The notes under the pieces: model-generated | Databases searched by the model: none | What the model saw: only the letters and a program-made list of their open reading frames with translations | Told to the model about the DNA's origin: nothing | Assembly (NCBI GenBank): GCA_020851635.1 | Contig: JADZCJ010000063.1 | Span: 1 to 64,000 of the forward strand | Origin: Anaerolineae bacterium | GTDB taxonomy: Bacteria > Chloroflexota > Anaerolineae > UBA4142 > SHND01 | DNA: 64,000 nucleotides | Reading direction: 5' to 3' | Shown: positions 36,101 to 44,147 of the stretch, piece after piece | How positions within the stretch are numbered: the first letter of the stretch is position 1 | Layout: each line of letters starts with the position of its first letter | Program-made: the position numbers and the translations under genes

Positions 36101-38575
36101 CAGCTCTCGCCCCAGCTGCGCGCCATCGTCCAACCCGAGGCGGCGCTTGCCGTTCCCATTATGAAAGAGCACGATGTGATTGGCGTCCTCATGCTGTGCG
36201 ACCGCCAAGACCCCATTCACTTTGGCGAACCCGAACTGGCGCGCGCCCAGATCGTCGCCTCGCAGGCAGGGCTTGCCATTTCCAACGCGCGTCTCCTGGC
36301 AGAAGCGCAGCGCCGCGCCAAAGAACAAAGCAGTCTCTACGAGATCGGTCTCGCCATCAGTTCCACGCTCGATCTTGGAGAGCAACTGCGGATCATTTAC
36401 GATCAGGTCGCCAAACATTTTCAGCTCAGCGGTTTTGACATTGCCCTGCGCGGCGAAAACAACGAACTCGAGTTTGCCCTGTATATCGAGCAGGGCAAGC
36501 CGCTTTCGACCTTTAGCAAACCAATGGCAGAAGCGGGTTTTGCCGGATGGGTGGTCAGCAGCCGCCGCACGCTCGTGATTGACGATATCGAACGACAAGC
36601 CGAAACTCTGCCCGTCAAACCGGGCGAGCACGGGACTTTTAACGACACGGCGTCCTATATCGGGATACCGCTGATGACCAAGTCCGAAGCGATGGGGGTC
36701 ATGGCGCTCCAACGCTCACCCGTCGAGCCCTTTACGGCGGACGAACAGCGTTTCTTGTTTGCTTTGGCGCAGCAGGTTGCATTTGCGGTGGACAATGCGC
36801 GCCTCCATCAACAATCTCAACATCGCGCCGCTCAACAGTCCCTGCTGTATCGCGCCAGTCGCCGGATTGCAGGCGCGTTGAATCTCGATACCCTGCTCAC
36901 GGGCATCGTGGATGCGCTCAGCAAGGACTTTGGTTATCCCGGCGTCCTTGTCATGCTGGTGGATAGGGAGGCGAATGTTCTGCAGCCGGCGGCGGTTTCT
37001 GCCGACGTTCGTTCGATCATCACTCAATCTTATCGCCAACCGGTCGGTGTCGGGCTGATGGGCTTGGCGGCGCAAACAGGAGAGACACAGCTCTCGAATG
37101 ATACGCGCGACGATCCGCGCTTTCTTGCCGTCAAGAATTGGCGTCCCATGTCCGAAGTGGCAATGGCGATTCGCTCCGGTGATCAGGTCATTGGCGTCTT
37201 GAATGTCGAAAGCGCGGAGGTACATGCCTTTACGGATGAAGATGTGCGCATGTTTGAAGCGATCGCCGATCAGCTGGCGGTGGCAATCGAGAATGCAACC
37301 CTGTTTACGCGCGCTCAGGAACGCCTGGCGCGCCTCAACGCGCTGCAAAATATCCAGATCGCCATTCTGTCAACCATGAGTCTCGTTGACCGCCTCGATT
37401 TGATCCTGGAACATGCCGTCACTCAGATGCGCGCCCATATGGGCGTGATCTTGATGCGCGACAGCCAGACGCGCGAGCTATATGGCTTGCGTCAGCGCGG
37501 GTCGCGTGATCTGGTGTCTTTTCGCGAATTACGCATCAAGCCGGGGCAGGGCGCAGGCGGCTGGATCATGGAGCACGGCGAACCACTTTATATCGCCGAT
37601 GTTAGCCAGGATGAGCGTTGGTCCCGAACGACCGCTTCGGTGAATGAGGGCGTTGTCTCGTATCTGGGCGTGCCCCTCCGCGTCGAAGAACGCTCCATCG
37701 GCGTCATTGATGTGTCCACCCGCACCCCGCGTCTTTTTACGGACGAAGAAATCAATTTTTTCACCACTCTCGCCAGCCACGCGGCGGTGGCAATTGAAAA
37801 TGCCCGGCTTTACGAGCAGACCCGCGCCCAACTTGAAAAACTGCGCGACACTCAGGACCGTCTTGTCGAAAGCGAACGCCGCGCCGCCATCGGCGAATTG
37901 GTTGCCGGACTTGCCCACGAAATCAATAACCCACTCACAGCGATTGTGGGGCATTCGCAGCTGCTGATGGAAACCATACCGGACAGCCCCTCCACCGATT
38001 CGTGGCGCAGTGAATTGGACACCATCGGCGTCGCGGCACAGCGCATTGCGCGCATCGTCCAGGAATTTATCAAACTCTCTCAGGTCGAAGGCGGTCACAC
38101 CGAAACGATCAACCTCGCCGACGTCATTCACCACGCGGTCGCCCGGTTCGAAGCGCGTGAGGATTCGCAGGATATCGCCATTTCAGAAATCCTGCCGACT
38201 GAACCGCTGTGGGTCCGCGCCAACGCCCAGCTGATCGAGCAGGTGCTTGGCAGTCTGCTCACGAATGCGCTCGAAGCCATGCCGCACGGCGGCGCGATTG
38301 ATGTCACGGCAGGTTTTGCCGAATCGGGTCAGATTTTCTGTGCGGTACGCGACAGCGGCTATGGCGTGCCCGCCGGCGATGTGAAACGCGTTTTCGAGCC
38401 GGGCTATACCACCAAGGTCGAGAGCGGAGTTATGCGCGGCGTTGGCTTGGGGCTTTATACCGCTCAACGAATCGTGGTTAGCCACGGCGGCACGATTGAC
38501 CTTGACAGCCGGGAAGGAAAATACACCATCGTTACTTTTACCCTGCCGCGCGCCAAATTGGGCGGGGGAGACTGA
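33116..38575 (+). CDS. membrane histidine kinase with eight GAF domains
   Basis: 1819 residues from the ATG at 33116 (an in-frame ATG at 33056 is possible; neither has a Shine-Dalgarno). About six transmembrane helices occupy the first 215 residues. Eight GAF domains follow, each ending in the recurrent helix [AV]A[LIV]xNA[RST]L[YFL] before a short coiled linker. HisKA has His1601 in AGLAHEINNPLTAIVGHSQLL. The ATPase has N-box LLTNALEAM, G1 VRDSGYGVPAG and G2 GVGLGLYTAQRI, all canonical. GAF domains bind small ligands or chromophores; no bilin-type Cys pattern is obvious. The next gene, 4 nt on, is a response regulator fused to a kinase-like module and is probably its partner. Confidence 0.9.
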   Translation: MNAKFFALLEKRSANLRLRGIALALVICSLLIARWFIYFQAEFIFAIAVLYIIELTVVWLLLRRLEKIPDQPHTTLLLQLTGQLQVLAELLLLTWAVYYTGGIISPLLPLYFIYIFADGLSSYTRALVFHGAVASLLLLVVALGTFAGWLNRYNIGLFPENDLWRNAGFVGGSLIVFGAMMIVTLVISITLSRRTCRREIELGESAGQLSVRVQQVSNMRDIGQRLASLLGLDQVLDAVGASALKIVNATDAHIYPYDEDTAQFLPGAGVWSDGHRGTVVNTPRPDGLSARVVKTKRPIIIDDAENDPLFQSLQAKTWGLASIASFPLIKAARIVGVLNVAFLEPHHFTPQEQEALLVLADQAAIALDNARLYTQVQRKIQELSALNAVSQSAAHLTDINSMLNDALGAILSAISADAVLAGILNERAQVLDLAAQRGLTGAALDDLVRQPLHPGEGFGGIVIQSGKPYFAEEISKDPQRFGENATAAFTSIYTVPLRAYDHMIGVLQLLWREQHHLTAAEVSLCGAIAPQLAAAIYNSTLFNETKRRADELTTLRAIGLATTSTLNLREQLRLLYENVNQLLRADTFFVGVYDETRNELRIEYIVEEGWFLRPQQMPLAQAGLSGWVIKNQKSLLVADVQNSETLPTQPVHLTRPARSWLGVPLMLKERAVGLISAQSFQPNAFTPQDERFLIAAAQHVALALDNARLFAESERRARELTLLNEISRAISASLDLDEVMQRAARALADQLGYRYVGIYELDGDQLVCKASIADVESNEPWDTSRGVIGRVARTGRAALITNVRADPDFVSVHEDVVSEICVPIVREGRVLGLVNVEETRIGALKQDDLALLSVLSEQLAIAASNASLYHEALGRERFATRLGQLGMTMTSTLDVVQLIEILCREALALFGSDTAVIYLRETVRDVVRPESRALASVSEISSGPERAHLVCRAAAGIGREELLGTAVEIDQLGNLLARTLRLGRGAIVHDAHSSTQLSPQLRAIVQPEAALAVPIMKEHDVIGVLMLCDRQDPIHFGEPELARAQIVASQAGLAISNARLLAEAQRRAKEQSSLYEIGLAISSTLDLGEQLRIIYDQVAKHFQLSGFDIALRGENNELEFALYIEQGKPLSTFSKPMAEAGFAGWVVSSRRTLVIDDIERQAETLPVKPGEHGTFNDTASYIGIPLMTKSEAMGVMALQRSPVEPFTADEQRFLFALAQQVAFAVDNARLHQQSQHRAAQQSLLYRASRRIAGALNLDTLLTGIVDALSKDFGYPGVLVMLVDREANVLQPAAVSADVRSIITQSYRQPVGVGLMGLAAQTGETQLSNDTRDDPRFLAVKNWRPMSEVAMAIRSGDQVIGVLNVESAEVHAFTDEDVRMFEAIADQLAVAIENATLFTRAQERLARLNALQNIQIAILSTMSLVDRLDLILEHAVTQMRAHMGVILMRDSQTRELYGLRQRGSRDLVSFRELRIKPGQGAGGWIMEHGEPLYIADVSQDERWSRTTASVNEGVVSYLGVPLRVEERSIGVIDVSTRTPRLFTDEEINFFTTLASHAAVAIENARLYEQTRAQLEKLRDTQDRLVESERRAAIGELVAGLAHEINNPLTAIVGHSQLLMETIPDSPSTDSWRSELDTIGVAAQRIARIVQEFIKLSQVEGGHTETINLADVIHHAVARFEAREDSQDIAISEILPTEPLWVRANAQLIEQVLGSLLTNALEAMPHGGAIDVTAGFAESGQIFCAVRDSGYGVPAGDVKRVFEPGYTTKVESGVMRGVGLGLYTAQRIVVSHGGTIDLDSREGKYTIVTFTLPRAKLGGGD

Positions 38576-38579
38576 CCCC

Positions 38580-40199
38580 ATGTCAAATGAACGGCTGCTG
38601 CTGGTTGACGACGACCCCGCGATTCTCGACATCTGTCGCCGCGTTCTGGAAACGGAGGGCTTTACGGTTGTCCAAGCCAAGCGCGGCGAAGATGCGCTCG
38701 CGAAACTCCAAGCCGAGCCGTTTGATCTGCTGCTCACCGATATCCGTCTGCCGGGACTTGATGGGCTGGAAATGGTGCGTCGTCTGCGCGAGAGCGCGCC
38801 GGAACTACCTGTCGTGACCATGACCGGCTATAGCAATATGGAGATGGCAATTCAAGCCCTCTCGTTCGGAGTGGACGGATTTCTGGTCAAACCGTTCACT
38901 CTGGACACTCTGCGTCTGACGATCACACGCGCGCTCGAAAAACGGCGGATTCGGCGCGAACTGTTGCGTCTGAGCACGCTGGAACCGCTATTGAAAACCG
39001 CGCGAGAGCTGGCGTCCGCGCGGACGCGCGACGGGATCTATGAATGCGTCTCTGCCGCCGTGCGTCCTTTGCTCGAGACCGAACAGATCGCGTTTTTTGA
39101 GATTGGCAGCGACAATCTCACGCTGACCGTTGCGTCGGTGAACGGCGAGCAGTTCGCTTTGCTTTGCAATCAGAATTTCCCTCTCTCGCAGATCGTCGAG
39201 GGGCAGGAACTGTTTGGCGCCGCTGTGACGGTCTGGAACGAACGCGATACGCCGCGCCTCCCATTCGACTTGCCCGGCGTGACCTGGCTGGTCGCCGCCC
39301 CGTTCGTCACACGAGACAAGCCCATCGGGTTTTTGCTGGCGGCGGTCCCTTTCTCTCCCTCTGCCGGCGATAGCGAAGCAATGCGCCTGATCATGGCGCA
39401 AGCTTCCGCCGCATTGGAAAATGTAGACCTGCTGAACGAAACCGGTCGCGCGCTTGTCGCGGCGCGGCAAGCCGAACGCGTCAAGGGTGAATTGATCAAT
39501 ATCGCCGCACAGGAACTGAACGCTCCGCTCACAACGCTCGTCGCAAGCGCCGAACTCGTGCGCGGTCGGGTCACGGGCGATCTCTACGACTCGATTGCCG
39601 ATATTTTGGAGCAAGCCGCTCGCATACAGCACCTAACTGACGAGATGCGTATGCTCCAATCGGTTGAATCAGGACGCCTCGAACTGCATCTCGAACGCTG
39701 CGCGCTCGATCAGGTGGTTCGCCGGGTGGTTGGCTCTTGCCAACCTCTGGTGCTTGAGCGCGAACAAACGATTGATGTGGAAATTGAGGACAGCGCGGGC
39801 GCCGTCACTGCCGATCGCGCCATGCTGCGAGCCATGCTGGGCAGTCTTGTCTCGAACGCCATAAAATTCTCGCCGCGCCACGCACGCTTGCAAATTGCGG
39901 CGCGTGGAGACGCGGCGAACGTCACCTTTCAGGTTCGGGACCTGGGCAAGAGCTTGCCCGAGCAGGGCGGGCACGTCACCGATGCGTTCCATCAAGCCAA
40001 CTCTGCGCTGACGCGTGACCCGGGCGGTTTGGGGACCGGCTTGACGCTTGTGCGTGACATGGTCGCGGCTCATGGCGGCAAAATCTGGTTCGAGTCGGCG
40101 CAGCCCGGCGGCACGTCTTTTAATATTTCCCTCCCCCGCGAACCGCGACACGAACCACACCCCCGGCTTGTTCGGGATCCTGCTGCGCAGAGTGTCTAG
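38580..40199 (+). CDS. response regulator-GAF-degenerate histidine kinase fusion
   Basis: 539 residues from the ATG at 38580. The receiver domain (1-120) is intact: acidic VDDDP, Asp54 in LLTDIRLPG, Thr in VTMTGYS and Lys in LVKPF. A GAF-like middle (about 140-285) is followed by a HisKA-like helix whose H-box reads AAQELNAPLT. The phospho-His is Gln311 (codon CAG at 39510). In the ATPase domain the G1 box reads VRDLGKSLPEQ instead of DxGxG, while G2 (GLGTGLTLVRDM) is kept. It probably receives phosphate from the upstream kinase but cannot autophosphorylate in the usual way, so a scaffold or phosphatase role is likely. Confidence 0.87.
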   Translation: MSNERLLLVDDDPAILDICRRVLETEGFTVVQAKRGEDALAKLQAEPFDLLLTDIRLPGLDGLEMVRRLRESAPELPVVTMTGYSNMEMAIQALSFGVDGFLVKPFTLDTLRLTITRALEKRRIRRELLRLSTLEPLLKTARELASARTRDGIYECVSAAVRPLLETEQIAFFEIGSDNLTLTVASVNGEQFALLCNQNFPLSQIVEGQELFGAAVTVWNERDTPRLPFDLPGVTWLVAAPFVTRDKPIGFLLAAVPFSPSAGDSEAMRLIMAQASAALENVDLLNETGRALVAARQAERVKGELINIAAQELNAPLTTLVASAELVRGRVTGDLYDSIADILEQAARIQHLTDEMRMLQSVESGRLELHLERCALDQVVRRVVGSCQPLVLEREQTIDVEIEDSAGAVTADRAMLRAMLGSLVSNAIKFSPRHARLQIAARGDAANVTFQVRDLGKSLPEQGGHVTDAFHQANSALTRDPGGLGTGLTLVRDMVAAHGGKIWFESAQPGGTSFNISLPREPRHEPHPRLVRDPAAQSV

Positions 40200-40260
40200 C
40201 AAATTGTCGTATAGACCTCCTGCCTTTTTCGTCGTTTCAATGTCAGGGCTGGCACAACGG

Positions 40261-40289
40261 TTGAATAACCTGTCGCTCTATGCTATACT
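40261..40289 (+). promoter_or_regulatory. promoter of the Ig-like lipoprotein
   Basis: -35 TTGAAT (40261-40266), 17 bp, -10 TATACT (40284-40289), then a leader of about 25 nt without a clear Shine-Dalgarno. Confidence 0.6.
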
Positions 40290-40320
40290 TGATTATCTTG
40301 AACCGGGGCAAACAGGGTCA

Positions 40321-42102
40321 ATGGTGTTCAGAACACTAATTTTTGCGCTTGTGATCGCCGGATTTGGGCTTGTCATAATGGGTTGCAGCGCGTCTGTAGC
40401 TACCCAATCAAAACCCACCGTTATTATTGCATCCCCTCCCAGCGGCAGCGTCTATACCGTGGGCGAAAAGGTCGTCATCCAGTCCACAGCGACGGACCCG
40501 TCCGGTGTGACCAGAGTCACGTTGCTCGTGAACGGCGCAATCATAAGCGATGACCCCAGCCCCGTTCCACAGGGACAGGCGCAATTTTCTTTGATCCAAA
40601 CCTGGACCGCCGAGAGTGCAGGCGAGTATGTCCTCACTGTGCGCGCAACCAACGCTCAAGGCGCCACTTCTGACAGCGGCATTATCATCAATGTCCGCGA
40701 TCAAGGCGGCGGTCCCGAACCTCCCACTGTCGTAGCCATCGCAACTGCCGTGCCGATTGCCACGGCAACGCCTGTCGCCACCGGCATGGCTCAGACGGAT
40801 GTGCCGCCTGTCACGGTCATTGTGACCGCCACGCCCGCAGCGTCCCAGCCCACCGCGCCGCCGAGCTGTGTGCTAAACTCGCAGTTTGTCGCCGATGTGA
40901 CCATTCCGGATGGCATGGTCTTTACGCCCAACGCCGTGTTTGCCAAAACCTGGCGTGTGCGTAACAACGGAACGTGCACTTGGGAGAATTTCGGTCTTGT
41001 GTTTGTCAGCGGCACCCAGATGGCGGCAAGCTCTATCTTTCCCGTGCCGACCACACCACCCGGCGCGACGGCTGATCTCGTCGTGCCCATGACCGCCCCC
41101 GCAAGCTATGGGAACTATGCCGGGACATGGCGTTTGCGGAGCGCCGCCGGACAACTCTTTGGCACAAACCTGACCGTCGTCATCAGCGTCCCTTCACCTG
41201 CCACCCCCGTGCCGCCCACCAATACCCCGCCGCCGACGGCGGCAGGATGCGCCGGTAAACCTGATGATTTTACTTTTACGGTGAGCGATAGTGACATTAC
41301 GGCAGGACAATCGGTCACACTCGGCTGGGGACCCGTCACCAACGCCAGCGAGGTGCGTTTGGATGGTGGAGAATTTAGCAACGAAGGTGTCGAGACTCCC
41401 GGCAATCGTGTTGTTTCACCCGGCGCGACCACTCATTACGAACTCACCGCCAAATGCAACAACAGCGGACAGGTGCGCGACAAGACCGTCACCGTCAATG
41501 TGGGCGCTCCGGTCGGCAATTTCGCGGGCAACTGGGTTATGAATTTCGGCAATATGAATCTCACCCAGGATGGAAATGCGGTCACCGGGACTTATAATAA
41601 CCTTTTTGGCGGTACCAGCGGGTCAATCGCCGGGTCCGTTGACGGAAATGAATTTGTCGGAACGTGGAGTATTGTAGGGAATTCGGGTGATGTAGAGCTG
41701 ACCTTGTCCAACAACGGACAGCGCTTTACCGGCAGTTGGGGTGGAGGGGCAAACAGTTGGTGCGGCGCGCGCCCGGGTCAAAATTTCCCGAACGGTTGTA
41801 GTTTTGCCGGCGAATGGCAAGGCAAGAATTCTGTCTTTGCCGACTGCCCGATGACCCTCACAAGGCGCGACAATATTATTACGGGCAACTATTGCAACGG
41901 CACCATTCAAGGGAGCGTTGATTATCTTGGCTCCAGTGCCGTCGCAACGGGGAACTGGGATACGGGCGGTTCAATCGGCGAGTTCAAGTTCTATCTCGAC
42001 GGCTATAATGCGTACAAGTTCAACGGGAATTTTTCGGGCATTTACGAGTGGTGCGGATGGCGCAGCGGGCAGTCGGCTCCTGTGCCATGTCACAGACCAT
42101 AA
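40321..42102 (+). CDS. lipoprotein with Ig-like and NBR1-type domains
   Basis: 593 residues from the ATG at 40321. The lipoprotein signal is VFRTLIFALVIAGFGLVIMGC, with lipid-bearing Cys at about 22. Next come a bacterial Ig-like domain (about 35-125, ASPPSGSVYTVGEKVVIQST), a Thr/Ala/Pro linker, an NBR1-type Ig-like domain (about 185-290, FAKTWRVRNNGTCTWENFGL), a further Ig-like domain (about 318-395) and a Cys-containing beta-rich repeat region (about 400-590) with alternating GSW/GNW and SGSIAGSV motifs. It is anchored on the outer face and function is unknown; adhesion or carbohydrate binding is inferred. It ends 21 nt before the Lys-rich gene, probably in the same transcript. Confidence 0.82.
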   Translation: MVFRTLIFALVIAGFGLVIMGCSASVATQSKPTVIIASPPSGSVYTVGEKVVIQSTATDPSGVTRVTLLVNGAIISDDPSPVPQGQAQFSLIQTWTAESAGEYVLTVRATNAQGATSDSGIIINVRDQGGGPEPPTVVAIATAVPIATATPVATGMAQTDVPPVTVIVTATPAASQPTAPPSCVLNSQFVADVTIPDGMVFTPNAVFAKTWRVRNNGTCTWENFGLVFVSGTQMAASSIFPVPTTPPGATADLVVPMTAPASYGNYAGTWRLRSAAGQLFGTNLTVVISVPSPATPVPPTNTPPPTAAGCAGKPDDFTFTVSDSDITAGQSVTLGWGPVTNASEVRLDGGEFSNEGVETPGNRVVSPGATTHYELTAKCNNSGQVRDKTVTVNVGAPVGNFAGNWVMNFGNMNLTQDGNAVTGTYNNLFGGTSGSIAGSVDGNEFVGTWSIVGNSGDVELTLSNNGQRFTGSWGGGANSWCGARPGQNFPNGCSFAGEWQGKNSVFADCPMTLTRRDNIITGNYCNGTIQGSVDYLGSSAVATGNWDTGGSIGEFKFYLDGYNAYKFNGNFSGIYEWCGWRSGQSAPVPCHRP

Positions 42103-42122
42103 CCAAGCGGGGCGATGTTTAC

Positions 42123-42821
42123 ATGGCAACCAAGAAAACAGCATCCAAGTCCTCGTCTCAAGGCGTTGTCGGCATCTTGAAACAAATCGTCACGGGCAAA
42201 TCCGGCGCCCCGCCTGCGCGTCCCAAGACCAAAAAGTCAACCACCGTCAAAGCTAAATCGTCCGCCAAAGCAAAAACCAAGCAAGCATCTCAAGCCAAGC
42301 CGTCCCGCAAGCCCAAAAAAGCTGCGCCCGCCACAGAAACCAAGAGCGCTCCCGGCGTCAAGGACAAAGCCGCCCGGACTGTTCCGGAACAAGCTCGCGC
42401 CAATGACAAAGTCGTCTCCTCCGAGACGCCGGTCAAAAAGAAACCGCCTTCTATCACCATCACACGCCCCGAGGTCACACGTCCGCCGGTCGTTTTGCCG
42501 CCGCCGCGCCCGCTCGAAGCGCCCATCGGCGCGCCCAGTATTCTATTGCCCAAAGGTGGACTCCCCATCACTTCGCTCACTCCAATTCTGCGCTGGATGT
42601 ATGTCGGTGGCGCGACGGAATACGAAGTCGAGTGGTCCCCGGACCCCAATTTCGCGCGCGGGCGCAGTGTCACCGCCGTTGCCCGGCAGACCGCGATCAC
42701 CCTTGACTCCTCAAACCAGCTCAAACCCTCCACCAACTATAAATGGCGGGTGCGCGGCGGCAACGAAGCGGGATGGGGTCCCTGGTCTCACCCCGAGTCC
42801 TTTCGCTCACCTGAAAAGTGA
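42123..42821 (+). CDS. Lys/Ala-rich protein with fibronectin III-like C-terminus
   Basis: 232 residues from the ATG at 42123 (the longer in-frame start lies inside the upstream gene). Residues 1-110 are extremely basic, with KKTASKSSS, PKTKKSTTVKAKSSAKAKTK and KPKKAAP stretches like histone H1 tails. Residues 110-140 are Pro-rich. The C-terminal 90 residues (ILRWMYVGGATEYEVEWSPD, then PSTNYKWRVRGGNEAGWGPW) look like a fibronectin type III fold. No signal peptide is present, although FnIII domains are usually extracellular. Function is unknown. A hairpin with arms CATTTCGCGCCGC/CGGCGTGAAATG (42838-42862) follows, without a T-run. Confidence 0.7.
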   Translation: MATKKTASKSSSQGVVGILKQIVTGKSGAPPARPKTKKSTTVKAKSSAKAKTKQASQAKPSRKPKKAAPATETKSAPGVKDKAARTVPEQARANDKVVSSETPVKKKPPSITITRPEVTRPPVVLPPPRPLEAPIGAPSILLPKGGLPITSLTPILRWMYVGGATEYEVEWSPDPNFARGRSVTAVARQTAITLDSSNQLKPSTNYKWRVRGGNEAGWGPWSHPESFRSPEK

Positions 42822-42872
42822 CTGCCAAACATTTCGCGCCGCGCAGCGGCGTGAAATGCTCTAGTTGCAGAG

Positions 42873-43733
42873 ATGCAAAACTTTAGCATTCGTTTGTGCA
42901 AATCCTGGGATGAATGTGTCGAATGCGAAGAATTACAAAAGCTGGTTTGGGAGATGCAGGACTATCGGGATGCCGTCCCTGCCAATCTCCTTATCACCGC
43001 CATCAAAAACGGCGGCTTGCTGGTCGGCGCGTTTGAGGGGACGCGCATGGTTGGTTTTGCCTTTGGCTTTCTCGGCTATGACTATGATGGCGGCGCGCCG
43101 CGTCTGAAACATACTTCTCACATGCTCGGCGTTCTCCCCGAAATGCGGGTATATGGACTGGGCGCAGAACTGAAATGGTTCCAGCGCGCCGAGGCGTTGG
43201 CGCAGGGTCTCGATCTCATGACCTGGACATATGACCCCTTGCAATCGGTCAACGCCTATCTGAACCTGACCCGACTGGGGGCAATCGCCCGGCGCTATTA
43301 TCGGGATGCTTATGGCGAAATGACCGACGCCCTCAACGTCGGGCTTGCTTCGGACCGTTTCCAAGTCGAATGGCATCTCCGGAATGAGCGCGTCAAACGC
43401 CTGCGCGCCGCGGGCAATCCTCATGTCCCGCTTTCGGATGCCCCGTCGGTCTATCGAATCGAGTGGACTGCTCTCGGATTTCCGGTCATTGTGGACGAAA
43501 ACCCGCTTCGGGGCGAAATCCTCCGCGTCGAAATCCCTTCCGACATAACTGTTCTCAAACGGGACGCCCTCCCCCTCGCAATTCAATGGCGCGAGCGCAC
43601 ACGTAGTACATTCGAGCGCGCCTTTGCGTCCGGCTATATTGCCACCCGAGTTGACAGAGAGACTCGGGCGGATGGACGCCAGCGCGTGTGGTATATCCTA
43701 GAACTGCGCCCTGACCTTTTTGATTCTATTTGA
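42873..43733 (+). CDS. predicted GNAT acetyltransferase, COG3375 type
   Basis: 286 residues. The N-terminal GNAT core includes NGGLLVGAFEGTRMVGFAFG (about 47-66) and the acetyl-CoA loop region HMLGVLPEMRVYGLGAELKW (about 90-110). MTWTYDPLQSVNAYLNLTRLG and the family's RFQVEW motif follow (about 167-172). These features fit the COG3375 group of uncharacterised GNAT proteins, which are longer than usual acetyltransferases. The substrate is unknown. Its stop codon overlaps the -35 box of the rpsU promoter. Confidence 0.8.
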   Translation: MQNFSIRLCKSWDECVECEELQKLVWEMQDYRDAVPANLLITAIKNGGLLVGAFEGTRMVGFAFGFLGYDYDGGAPRLKHTSHMLGVLPEMRVYGLGAELKWFQRAEALAQGLDLMTWTYDPLQSVNAYLNLTRLGAIARRYYRDAYGEMTDALNVGLASDRFQVEWHLRNERVKRLRAAGNPHVPLSDAPSVYRIEWTALGFPVIVDENPLRGEILRVEIPSDITVLKRDALPLAIQWRERTRSTFERAFASGYIATRVDRETRADGRQRVWYILELRPDLFDSI

Positions 43734-43758
43734 CACCCCCCAGTCCCCCGCATATAAT
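43730..43758 (+). promoter_or_regulatory. consensus promoter of rpsU
   Basis: A perfect sigma70-type pair: TTGACA (43730-43735), 17-bp spacer, TATAAT (43753-43758). Confidence 0.85.
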
Positions 43759-43809
43759 CCCTGAACCTTGCCCCCATCCATACTGGCACGGAAAGGGGGG
43801 GATTATTAA

Positions 43810-44013
43810 ATGACTCAGATTCTTGTTGACCGAAACGAATCGTTTGAAGCAGCGCTCAAGCGCTTTAACAAAAAAGTTCAGGAAGACCGCATCTTGTCCG
43901 AAGTCCGGCGCCGCCGCTTTTTTGAACCCAAGAGTGTAGAACGCAAAAAGCGTAAAGCCGCCAAAAAGCGTAAATCGCTCAAGGAAACCGCGCGCAGCGA
44001 AGACCGCGATTGA
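43810..44013 (+). CDS. rpsU: 30S ribosomal protein bS21
   Basis: 67 residues: MTQILVDRNESFEAALKRFNKKVQED, then EVRRRRFFEPKS and a run of Lys/Arg (KKRKAAKKRKSLKE). This is the bS21 family, which helps the 30S subunit bind mRNA. A purine-rich GAAAGGGGGGG lies before the ATG, and a consensus promoter and a strong terminator bracket it as a single-gene unit. Confidence 0.93.
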   Translation: MTQILVDRNESFEAALKRFNKKVQEDRILSEVRRRRFFEPKSVERKKRKAAKKRKSLKETARSEDRD

Positions 44014-44042
44014 GCAAAGCGTTTAGGTGTGAGTGAAATCAC

Positions 44043-44091
44043 CGGCACGCCGGGCAGAGTGCACGTTTATTGCCCGCGTGCCGTTTTCTTT
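44043..44091 (+). terminator. intrinsic terminator after rpsU
   Basis: Stem CGGCACGC plus CGGGCA (44043-44056) pairs with TGCCCG plus CGTGCCG (44071-44083), followed by TTTTCTTT. Confidence 0.85.
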
Positions 44092-44147
44092 CCCCGTCCT
44101 CGCGCTCGCACCCGTAATCCTGCGAATTGCGAGGTCCGCAAGTCACG

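Noticed and set aside
42838-42862. Hairpin CATTTCGCGCCGC/CGGCGTGAAATG as terminator
   Set aside because: No T-run follows (CTCTAGTTG) and it lies within the likely leader of the next gene, so it is noted only as a hairpin.
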